Shown here: positions 45,379-53,999 of the stretch, piece after piece
How positions within the stretch are numbered: position 1 is the stretch's first letter
Layout of the letters: the number at the start of each line of letters is the position of its first letter
Translations under genes and position numbers: made by a program
Origin: Eutreptiella sp. 'Long Island Sound 2002'
Taxonomy: Eukaryota > Euglenozoa > Euglenophyceae > Eutreptiales > Eutreptiaceae
NCBI GenBank assembly: GCA_964036045.1
Contig: OZ038381.1
Coordinates: 107,761,367-107,825,366, forward strand
Direction of reading: 5' to 3'
Length of the DNA stretch: 64,000 nucleotides
The notes under the pieces: generated by a model
What the model saw: the letters and a program-made list of their open reading frames with translations, nothing else
The model's database searches: none
What the model was told of the DNA's origin: nothing

Positions 45379-46014
45379 GGGGATGGTTAAGCAGATATGA
45401 CCTCTTAAGCAGATCGGTCAGATCGGCTGAGCAGATCGGTCAGATACGAGCCGCGCGCTGAGCATCTGGCGCCGCAACTACCGGCAGCCACTGTGAAACT
45501 GCTCGCTGCTGCAATTCAAAGCAGTGAAATGCTTGATTTTATGGGATCTGCAGCAGCTGACTGATTTCTTTTACCTCTCGTGGTAGCTGCTTGCAATATT
45601 TCAGGTAATGCTTGAACCATGACCTCCAACACTTAGATTGCAGAAAAGGACAGAAACTCAATGAAATGGAGAGTATGTACGTCACAAGGATTAAGGAACA
45701 TGCCTTTGTTCCTTTTCCAACAGCGTGTTTCTATAACCTTTCTGGAATATAATCGGATTGGAGAGAAAGATAGATATTCCGCAAATGGAGAGTATGTATG
45801 TCACCTTGTATGAATGTTATTGCAAAGTGTTGTAAAGAGTAAAGGACATGCCTTTGTTACATGCCTGCTACATGAAAACCATCCATTTCCATTTTTCTTC
45901 AGGCCCTTCTTCTTGTCTAAAATACATTTTTAATAGAAGGAACATATGCGTCTTGTTTTTCTTGCACTTCTCCCTCCAAATCTTTGCATTCTTCATTCGC
46001 CTCTCTCTCGTCTA
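45379..46014 (+). repeat. Left terminal inverted repeat of the Mutator-like element
   Basis: 636 bp. The outer 101 bp are identical to the right end in inverse; the remainder aligns with insertions. Inner subterminal units (aaaggacatgcctttgtt ... ggagagtatgtat) occur about twice here against four times in the right TIR, explaining the length difference. It ends tcgtctagcttc, where the gypsy element inserted. Confidence 0.9.
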
Positions 46015-46019
46015 GCTTC
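46015..46019. repeat. 5-bp target duplication GCTTC, left copy (gypsy-2)
   Basis: GCTTC lies before the LTR start AGAAAAG at 46020 and is repeated at 57382-57386. Confidence 0.85.
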
Positions 46020-46810
46020 AGAAAAGTTTATAGTGGTTTCAGCACTGTGTTTTTGCTTCTCCTGCTGCTTGCTGTAGGTGTAGGGTTTCCTGCTGCTTGT
46101 TTTGGTAGATGAAAAGCTTTTGTTTGTTGAAATACAGTAAATCCAAGTCAATCCAGGATAGCCCAAGCCAATAGTATGCAAGGAGAAGAGAATTCAGGAT
46201 CAAAGCATGAAGGGCTGCAGTGTAAACAGTGAAAGATGATTGGATATTCACTGCAACTCAGGTCACAAATGAATGCATATTCACAAAGATAGCTGAAATG
46301 TTTTGGAAAAGAGTTAGAAAACTGCCCTATGGTCACTCTCTCTCCATAGTGCCATCTCAGGAGATGTGCACTCTTTGTTTTGGGTCCCATATGTGCTGAG
46401 GTGGCATGGTATGTGGCGATGAGGTCACTGCCATGTCACATGGGATCTTTCTACTTAGCTAGGCTGACCAGGAATTGAACCCAGGACCTCTCAAAAAGAG
46501 GTGCCCAGCCCCCTAGGGTGCATACCACTAGGATAGCTAAGAATTCATGCAAAAACATAGATAAATTCATAGGCTCTACTTTGGATATGTCAGTTCTCAG
46601 TCAACTCAGGAAAAGATGATTTGGCTCACATTGAAAGGGGATTAAGGGGTCCACTCCATATCCTGATTGGGTGTTTGGTTCCATAGGTCAAAATGTGTTA
46701 TCACCACTTTTGGGTGGACCAACACTAAGATAAAAATGCATGGATGCTCAGTGCATCTCTAATACAACTAGAGTATGCCTCAAAGCAATGGAAAAGCACT
46801 TTTTCTTACT
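46020..46810 (-). repeat. Gypsy-2 3' LTR
   Basis: 791 bp, plus-strand start AGAAAAGTTTATAG and end CTTTTTCTTACT, matching 56591-57381. Contains a tRNA-like segment at 46461-46539. Confidence 0.93.
46461..46539 (-). other. tRNA-like segment with Pol III A and B boxes in the 3' LTR
   Basis: On the minus strand an A-box-like TAGTGGTATG (plus-strand complement at 46521-46530) is followed after about 40 bp by the B box GGTTCAATTCC (complement 46471-46481). A T-arm with five pairs (CTGGG/CCTGG, two or more of them G-T) forms around the B box, and a 6-bp ACCTCT/AGAGGT hairpin precedes it. The acceptor stem does not pair, so this is tRNA-derived rather than a tRNA gene. The same sequence is in the other LTR, so it was part of the LTR before insertion. 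Confidence 0.7.
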
Positions 46811-46818
46811 CCCCCCTT
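46811..46818 (-). other. Polypurine tract of gypsy-2
   Basis: On the element strand AAGGGGGG lies directly before the 3' LTR start AGTAAGAAAAAG. Confidence 0.7.
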
Positions 46819-49063
46819 GTGCTGTGGTGGCCACCACTGTCGCATTTTAGGAAAAAGGGAATTTTTCTTGGCCTTTCCTTGGTTTCCACATCTACTTTGA
46901 AATACCTACAGTTTCCATCACACTGAAAAATGAGCGCTCACCATGGCTGGCGCTCTTTTGCTGCTCTGTATGTAACATTTCCTACAGAAGACTCAGCGCT
47001 CATGGCGCTGCCGGGGCTCCTGTGGCTTGGTTGGGTTAGTATGGGAGCATGCCAAACATGTGCATATGCATCCCTCCCTCCAAGACGCAGCGTCGACACA
47101 AACCCAACGCAAGACACATGATACACACTCGCATGGGTTCTCGTAAACCTGCTGGCGACCTGTGACCTGTCTTAGGGCGAAGGGAGTCGTCAAAAGAATT
47201 AGATTGCCCCTTGGTGGGGTCTTGGTTCTGCTCAGTCTCTCCAGTCACCTGCGTTTCGGCCCGAACACGGCCTACTCAGCGAGGCTGCGCGTGGGTATCT
47301 GCAGAGGCAGGAATGGGAGAATTATGGACGAATCCACGCAAAAACGAAGCGACGACATCAAAATCCGTCAAATGACGGCCTAGAATTTTTCTGAAACAAC
47401 ACACCTGAGCAGAATCCAATTGTGCATCAGAAGCACATTTTTATAGAAATTATAGTCATCTCTGGATTTTTGAAATCCAGAAATTCATACGCATAAAAAG
47501 GCGGCGCGCAGGAGCGGCTCCTAGCGAAGCGCCGGAAAATGGAGAAATAATGGAATTATAAACGTATGTCTCACGTAGTCTTGAAAATGACGAGACACAC
47601 ATTAATAAATAAACATACAGATTCCACCCACACTATTAGAAGAATCAAAAATTCAAGAATTCGAAGATGAACGAAAAAGACTTCAATGAATCAGGTATAA
47701 ACTACAGGTATGCTCGTCTCGTATGCCGCATACACATTGCTCGTCTCGTGTCTCCGTGAACGAGTCTTGTAGCAGCGCTAACAACGATAGGACGCGATAG
47801 AGGGATTGATTAGAAAGATTGCAGATGATTAGCGGTCAGATCAGGGTGATTAGACATACACACAAGCGCATAGCAACGTTCTTCGCGTGCGCCCCTCACT
47901 TGCTCTCTCTCTCCAGCGGTAGGTAAGGTGAGTAAGCCCAGGCGGGGCCACCCCCTGGTGGAGTTCGTGATTACGGTTGAGATGGGCAGGTTTGCCCAAG
48001 TGGGTCGTGCATGCTCGTGCATTCACACATGCATTAAAGGGTAGGTCACGCGAAGTGCGCACGGTAAACCTTGTTTAGGCTACCCAGGGGCTCCTCGGTA
48101 CATTCTTTAAGAGAACCTGAGGAGTCCCTTAAAGCTTGCTTGCTTGACAAGGGTAGCTGGTCCTCCAGCGTGTTTGCGGACAGTGTATTATAGGTCACAC
48201 TGAGAAGGGTATAATACCTGGAGTGTGGCTTGGTTCCTCCGCCGCAAACGCCCTTTCATTTGCCTCTGTTTTACAGGTGGGCAGGTAGGGTGATTGGTGC
48301 AGCAGCATTTTTTTGTGCCCTGCTAAACAAGGGCGCAGATCACACAAACAAGTAACTCCGCCTCTGCCTGTGGCAGAGCAGGGAGTCCGACTTCATCGAC
48401 ATCTGCGCCGTGCACGCAAGAGCACCTCTTCCCTCCAAGCCCTAGCAGGGGAAACGCGTTGTGGCGTCCCCTGTTAGGCCACAGTTGCTTAGCAGCGCTG
48501 TGTTCTCTTGTCATTTCACAGGAGGGTCGCTAGGACCCACGACACCATTGCCTTCGCAACGCCCAGTAGAGTGTGCGTGTAGGAGTGGTAGTCCTGAGTG
48601 GGGGCTTGAGCCAGTTGCACCAGTGCTCGCCCACCAGGATGGTGCCACTGTAGGGTGTGTAGGACCTGTAGTGCGTGTGTCACTGTCCCACCCGTTTCCT
48701 GCAATTTTAGCAGGGTTGGTGGGCTGTGGCAGTGGTTAGGTCAGTGTTTTGGCCACATAGCAAAACGGCGTTTTCATGCCTTCATAGCTTTTGGCCACCC
48801 CTCCCTGTAGTAGACAGATAGGTAGGGAAAACAATACCTGGATTAGTACGCTGGGTATTCCCCAAAGGTTTTGCGCCAGCACAGAAATTGGGCGCTTAGG
48901 GGAGGGGAGACCCGGGGCGTACCCCGTGGCATCAATAAGCCAACCCTCCAGGTATAGCAAGGGCGCAGACTTGGGTATAATTAGGACACCACTTCTGCGG
49001 CTTGCTCTCAGGACCTTAGGAATAGCACACTCACACATACGCTTTGGCAGGTAAGGGTAAGGT
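46819..49063 (-). other. Gypsy-2 3' non-coding region
   Basis: 2.2 kb between integrase and 3' LTR with no supported gene on either strand. The part near 47380-47800 is A+T-rich. Unusually long for a gypsy 3' region; an extra frame may have been lost. Confidence 0.6.
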
Positions 49064-50473
49064 TCAGTCCCTAGCTTTAGTCTTGGAGGCAAGCGTCTCA
49101 GCGAGCCTCAGCAACTCACCAAGGTTGTTCTGGGACAAGTAGTCAACCAGAACTGAGTTTAGGCGTCCCTCAGGTAGAACAAATGCAGAGAAGGGCTCCC
49201 AGGTGGCCTCTTCGACTCCAAACCCTTCCCAGAGGGTGAGGAAGCGCCAACCCTGGCGATAGCGGTGGGGTAGGACAGACTTCACCAGGTAGAAGCCCTC
49301 CTTAGCCATCTCCTCGGCGTTCATGTCGGGGAGTTCACCTTCAACTTCCATAGGGCTGGCTGCCCCTTGTAGGTCCAGAGCGGCGATTTCCTCGTCGTTC
49401 AGCTCCCACTCCTCCCCACAGAGGTCTTCAGGATCATGGTAGCGCTTCAGGTGTTGAGCAGCGCACACCAGGGTCCCCCCTAGCCGGGGAGACGACCGCA
49501 CGGTGATACGGTGTCCATCCACAGATAGAATCTTGTACGGCCCGAAGTATGGGTCATCGCTGGTAGAGCGTGGCCAGGCAGGTAGTCGACTGTGGTGCAC
49601 CAGCACCCAGTCCCCCTCTTGGTAGGTGGCCGATACTCGGTGCTTGTTCTTCTTGTTCCACTGATGCTCCCTCACTCTCTGGAGCATAGCCTTGGCCTTG
49701 TCCACCTTCGCTTGTTGCTCTTGGACCCATTCACCCACAGAAGAATGGGTGTCCTCTGGATAGGGGGCATGTAGGAACCATGCCGGGCGCCCTAGGAATA
49801 GCTCATGGGGCGAGTAGCCAGTAGCTGAACTCTCTTGGGAGTTCATCATCAAGGATATGACGGGGAGTAGTCTCACCCAGTCTCTGGTGCGTTCAGTTTT
49901 GCACCATATCCGTACGTTCTCCTTCAGGACACGGATCTGTCGCTCACATAGGGGGTTGCTCGTGTGAGAGTAGGGAATCCCCGTAGACACCTGGACATTG
50001 AGGGATCTCAGGACCCTCTTGTACCAGCCAGTATCTGAGCGTACTCGCACGTCCTCATCGGAGTTGATCTCCTTGGGCGCCCCATAGACACAAAACCATT
50101 CCTCCAGGAGTATCTTGATAGTCTCCTCCCCGGTAATGTGCTTGGTACATGGGAACACCCTGGTAAACCTGGTCAACCCACAGGTTACCACGAGGGCGAA
50201 GTCATAGCCCCCGAACTTCGGCATCTCCATGTAGTCCACGTAGAGAACACTGTTAGCACAGTGAGGGATGGGCAGGGTCGAGTAGAGACCTCTGTCCTTG
50301 ATATCCCCTGGTTTACAGGACCTGCACGGGCACTTGTCCACGATAGGCTGGAGGGTTTTCCGCAGTTGGTGGTCAGTCCACGTAGTGTGGAACCACTGCT
50401 TGAACAGCCTCAGGGTGCGGTCAGCACCCACATGACCACTGGACTCATGGGTCCACTTCAGCAGCGCTGGGAC
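49064..50473 (-). CDS. Gypsy-2 integrase with chromodomain-like tail
   Basis: The frame opens directly after TGA at 50474, in frame with RT-RNase H. The zinc finger is HESSGH (50435-50460) with KCPCRSCK downstream. The DDE core has YVDYMEMPKFGG, INSDEDVRV and NPLCERQIRVLKENVR. The DNA-binding GPY-type region (DPYFGPYKILSV) follows. The C-terminal part YLVKSVLPHRYRQGW then WEGFGVEEATWEPFSAFV resembles a chromodomain and ends at about 49100. The enzyme inserts element cDNA into chromosomes. The first zinc-binding His lies upstream of any obvious start codon, so the protein must come from read-through of the TGA or from an ancestral CGA. Confidence 0.9.
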   Translation of the reverse strand, partial: VPALLKWTHESSGHVGADRTLRLFKQWFHTTWTDHQLRKTLQPIVDKCPCRSCKPGDIKDRGLYSTLPIPHCANSVLYVDYMEMPKFGGYDFALVVTCGLTRFTRVFPCTKHITGEETIKILLEEWFCVYGAPKEINSDEDVRVRSDTGWYKRVLRSLNVQVSTGIPYSHTSNPLCERQIRVLKENVRIWCKTERTRDWVRLLPVISLMMNSQESSATGYSPHELFLGRPAWFLHAPYPEDTHSSVGEWVQEQQAKVDKAKAMLQRVREHQWNKKNKHRVSATYQEGDWVLVHHSRLPAWPRSTSDDPYFGPYKILSVDGHRITVRSSPRLGGTLVCAAQHLKRYHDPEDLCGEEWELNDEEIAALDLQGAASPMEVEGELPDMNAEEMAKEGFYLVKSVLPHRYRQGWRFLTLWEGFGVEEATWEPFSAFVLPEGRLNSVLVDYLSQNNLGELLRLAETLASKTKARD

Positions 50474-52534
50474 TCAATCACTAGGCACCACAATACGGTC
50501 CTCGTGCCATAGGTAGCTCTTGTCCCTCTTCCACTGGTCTTGGTTGACCAGGAGGAGTTCAAGGGGTTTCTCCGGGCGCTTGTAGATATCCCCGAACTCC
50601 TTCAGGTACTCCGATTGTTGGAGTCCATCCAGGGGGCGTATCATCGTCATGTTGAGGTCCAAGTGGACGTCCATACGGCTGAACGCCTCCTTAGCCAGCG
50701 CTTCAGACCGGGCACCAATCAGGGCGTCGAAGTTGTTGGGGCTGATGTAGTCGGCACACTCGTTCTTCACTCCCTGGATATGGTGTACCGTCAGCCGTAG
50801 TTGACCGAGGTAGGTCCACCAGCGCCGTAGCTTGGCCTTCTCGGGTGGGGGACCCTTCTGGAAACTGCGGACCGGTTCTTGGTCGCATAGCCAGACCACA
50901 GGGTTACTCCCCAACAGTCGTGCTTGTGAGGATAGCACCAGCATACCCGCGAGCAATTCCTGCTCATAGTTGGAGTAGTTCCCCCTGGCCTGGTTCCACT
51001 TCCAGTTCCAGTGGCCCAGAGGTACTAGGACCCACTTGTCGTCAGGGTAGCTGTGCTTGAGGGTTCCATCTCGGTTGAGACCTTCCGTCCCCCATTGGGA
51101 AATGGCCGAGTCGAACTCCTCCTTCTCTAGTGCTTGCCATTGGAACAACGTTCCACCACTGCCCACATTGCTGGCGTCGGTCACCAGGATAATCTCCCCT
51201 TGTGCCCTAGGCACGCCCAAGCACTTAGCGTTGGCTACCTTGTCTTTGAGCTCGTCACACGCTTGTTGCTCTTGTGGGCCCCAGCGCCAAGTAGTACTCT
51301 TCTTGATCAAGTCCGTCAGAACGGCGCTGGTGTAGGTGAAGTTCTTGATGTGGCGGCGATAGAAGTTGCACACCCCAATGAAACTGCGTACATCATGAAG
51401 TCCTTTCTTGGGGTCTTCGTGTCGTACCTTGGCATCCATCAGGGGTTTGGCCTTAGAGGCCGCTGGGGTCCACCACCCATAGCCAACGTCAAACCCCAGG
51501 TACTGCATGGTCTCCTGCATGAACTCACACTTCTCCAGCTTGAGTCGTGTGTGGTTCTCCTGGCAGACCGCAAAGAACTCACCCAAGAGGATTAGGTGAT
51601 CCTCCTGGGTATTGGTCCCGAGGCATACATCGTCGATGTGAGCCTCCATCTGGGCACCACGGGATATGAGCTCCTGCACCTTAGGTCTCCTTCGTAGGAT
51701 GGACAAGATCTTGTTCATCAGCTCTTGGAATAGAGCGGGTGCGTTAGCCACGCCAAACGGCATGACCTTCCACTTGAACACCCTCCCCTGAGGGGTGATG
51801 AAGGCCAGTAGTTCCTGTGCGTTGGGCGTCAGGTCCACTTGCCAGAATCCGCTTCGCTTGTCCATCTTGGTCTTGTAGCGGCAGGAGGCTATCTCCTCCA
51901 GGGTAGACTCCATATTGGGAATGGACCCTGAGTGGTTCAGCGTCTTCTTGTTCAGCTCTCCGTAGTCCACTACCAGCCGTTTGGCTGTAGACCCAGGTTT
52001 AGCCACCAGGAAACAGGGGCTGCAGTGTAGGGGGTAGTCCCCGTCCTTGTACTCCAGGACTAGGCCAGCGTCGATACATTCTTGTATCTGTCGCTCAATC
52101 TCGTCGGCCTGCTCTTTAGGAGCAGGATAGGATCTCCTCCGGATCTTGTGACCCACGAACTCGGGTTTCAGCTTGAGGTCCATCTGTACCAGCTTATCAC
52201 ATGAGGCTGGAGGGGGTAGTTCTCCGAACACCTCCAGATAGGTCCTTATAAGCTTCTGTACCCGCGGGTCCAATACCTTGATCTTGTCCTCCATGTCCTC
52301 GTCAGAGTGTAAGTTGCTTGCCCCCTGGGTAATAGACGTCGGGAGGTGGTCCTCCACCGACTCTTCGCCCGTGGTAGTATCCTTCAGCCCTTGGTAGGCA
52401 TATAGAAGGTCTTGTTCAACCATCTCTGGTGGACGATGGCAACATAGGCACGCTCGAGGGGGTTCACATACACATTCCTCCGAGAGGTCGTCCTCCTCTG
52501 GGGTCCTCACATGGGCGCCCCACACGCTCTTCAT
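50474..52534 (-). CDS. Gypsy-2 reverse transcriptase and RNase H
   Basis: A 686-residue frame. RT motifs are SPCFLVAKPGSTAKRLVVDY, KMDKRSGFWQVDLTP, WKVMPFGVANAPALFQ and the active site AHIDDVCLG (about 51625-51645). The residue before IDD is His, where most elements have Tyr or Phe. The connection and RNase H follow: LVTDASNVGSGG, ELLAGMLVLS, WLCDQEPVRSF and HIQGVKNECADYIS. The frame ends at TGA 50474-50476 in SD-TGA-VPALLKW, with integrase continuing in frame. The natural N terminus probably joins the protease frame across a frameshift near 52560 (KREVDLKLMKSV). Confidence 0.92.
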   Translation of the reverse strand: MKSVWGAHVRTPEEDDLSEECVCEPPRACLCCHRPPEMVEQDLLYAYQGLKDTTTGEESVEDHLPTSITQGASNLHSDEDMEDKIKVLDPRVQKLIRTYLEVFGELPPPASCDKLVQMDLKLKPEFVGHKIRRRSYPAPKEQADEIERQIQECIDAGLVLEYKDGDYPLHCSPCFLVAKPGSTAKRLVVDYGELNKKTLNHSGSIPNMESTLEEIASCRYKTKMDKRSGFWQVDLTPNAQELLAFITPQGRVFKWKVMPFGVANAPALFQELMNKILSILRRRPKVQELISRGAQMEAHIDDVCLGTNTQEDHLILLGEFFAVCQENHTRLKLEKCEFMQETMQYLGFDVGYGWWTPAASKAKPLMDAKVRHEDPKKGLHDVRSFIGVCNFYRRHIKNFTYTSAVLTDLIKKSTTWRWGPQEQQACDELKDKVANAKCLGVPRAQGEIILVTDASNVGSGGTLFQWQALEKEEFDSAISQWGTEGLNRDGTLKHSYPDDKWVLVPLGHWNWKWNQARGNYSNYEQELLAGMLVLSSQARLLGSNPVVWLCDQEPVRSFQKGPPPEKAKLRRWWTYLGQLRLTVHHIQGVKNECADYISPNNFDALIGARSEALAKEAFSRMDVHLDLNMTMIRPLDGLQQSEYLKEFGDIYKRPEKPLELLLVNQDQWKRDKSYLWHEDRIVVPSD

Positions 52535-52631
52535 GAGCTTCAGATCTACCTCCCTTTTGCCAGGTGGTGATCTTCTGTTCGAGGTCCTCCTTCAATTGGG
52601 ATAGGTCTCCCATACGTCCTTGCTTCAGTCG
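52535..52631 (-). other. Linker between protease and RT frames with TGA and frameshift
   Basis: After TGA (52632-52634) the same frame stays open for about 20 codons (RLKQGRMGDLSQLKEDLEQK). It then must shift by one base near 52556-52566 to reach KREVDLKLMKSV of the RT frame. Good codon sense on both sides argues for a recent indel or a recoding site. Confidence 0.6.
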
Positions 52632-53966
52632 TCATGAGCTGCGGGTAGGCTTCGCGTAGCATAGCTTTTTCGCCACCAACTTCCTCTTGGAATCCACATA
52701 CTCCCTGAGCCTGGATCGAGGGTCCAGCTCTTCATCCACGGGGTCTTCCACCCTCATGCAGAGTAGGGGTTTTAGTGGGGCGACGTACTCGGCGTTCTCC
52801 ACTTCCTCCACACAGGTCTGCACGAAGAAGGCGTCGTGTTCAGTCTCGTCATCTGAGTGGATAGAGCTAGGTAGCTCAGATAGTCCACACTCAGAGACTC
52901 CATCAGGAACAGGTACAAGGCAGGGAGAGTCTGGGGCGTTGGTGTCAGTCACGACGTACTCATCTCCTCCGGGTGTAGTCTCAACAGAATCTTGAGGTCG
53001 TAGGCGATCCTTCAAGTCACCCAAGGCGAGTCCATCGCTTTCTCGTTGTATAGTCTGGACCAGAGTCGGGTCCAGGTCCTCCCAGGGGATGGTGGTAAGA
53101 CTTCCGTCCACCACGCTGAGCATACTCCCCCATCCGGGCTTCCCAATAGGCGTCTTGCGTCCCAGAGGCACGTAGATGGCCTCATCAGGCAAACGAACAG
53201 AGCTGATAGTCAGCCTGTCCAGGAGGTTTCGCCAGTACTCGTTGCCCCCATGGGCTCCCCAATCGGGGGAACACAGGACCATACGGGAACGTTCCAAGGC
53301 CACCTTGGTCAGCACCTTCCCCAGTTCACTGAATCTGGGGTTCCCGTAGGCCATCCCGAAAGAGGGCCAGTAAAATTTGTAGCTGCAGTTCTTCCCCTTG
53401 CTGCAGTATAGGTCCAGTACATGCTGCTTGTCGCTGGCGAACAGCTCCACACTTAGGTCTTCTCGAGAGTAACCCAACTCCTTCAGACCTTGGTCTAGGA
53501 CTTCCCCCAATAGTTGATAGTCCTCAGTTTGGGAGGCCGCCATCATGTTTGAGGGCTCCTCCTTCGATAGTCTCAGGTAACTCGAGGTATGTTCCGACTG
53601 CTCCAGTGGCACAGACTCTCTGCCACTGCCGTAGTCCACGTAGAGGAGGTAGGGCGCTTGCAGCGTCAGGGATTGTATCTGGGAGTGCTGTACGAAGAAG
53701 TCAGTGCCCAGTACAAAGTGGAAGGCCTCAGTGTCCATCACATAGAACTGATGGGCGATAGTCCTGGAGCCCATAGGTACCTCCACTTCACAGTCCCCGC
53801 AGCTGTGCACCACATGTCCATCCCCCATGCATATAGCAGCGGTGGTCATGGTGTTCTTCAGGCTCCCACAAGGTAAAATTTTCTTGGCCACTATAGATAT
53901 TGTGGCGCCAGTATCAAATACCCCCAGGTATTCGCGTCCGCCTAGTCGGATACGTACCCAGAACAC
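52632..53966 (-). CDS. Gypsy-2 aspartic protease frame
   Basis: 444 residues. VFDTGATISIVAKK near the N terminus (about 53895-53920) is the retropepsin active site; FVLGTDFFVQH about 70 residues later is the second conserved strand of the fold. The remaining sequence is an acidic, Ser/Glu-rich linker like that of gypsy-1. Upstream the frame is open to TGA 53997-53999, after which Gag reads in frame. It should cut the Gag-Pol precursor as a dimer. Confidence 0.88.
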   Translation of the reverse strand: MFWVRIRLGGREYLGVFDTGATISIVAKKILPCGSLKNTMTTAAICMGDGHVVHSCGDCEVEVPMGSRTIAHQFYVMDTEAFHFVLGTDFFVQHSQIQSLTLQAPYLLYVDYGSGRESVPLEQSEHTSSYLRLSKEEPSNMMAASQTEDYQLLGEVLDQGLKELGYSREDLSVELFASDKQHVLDLYCSKGKNCSYKFYWPSFGMAYGNPRFSELGKVLTKVALERSRMVLCSPDWGAHGGNEYWRNLLDRLTISSVRLPDEAIYVPLGRKTPIGKPGWGSMLSVVDGSLTTIPWEDLDPTLVQTIQRESDGLALGDLKDRLRPQDSVETTPGGDEYVVTDTNAPDSPCLVPVPDGVSECGLSELPSSIHSDDETEHDAFFVQTCVEEVENAEYVAPLKPLLCMRVEDPVDEELDPRSRLREYVDSKRKLVAKKLCYAKPTRSS

Positions 53967-53999
53967 CAGGTCTTGGGTGCCACCAGAGCGTCCCCGTCA

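Noticed and set aside
46461-46539. Functional tRNA gene
   Set aside because: The acceptor stem does not pair and the copy in the other LTR shows it is part of the LTR.
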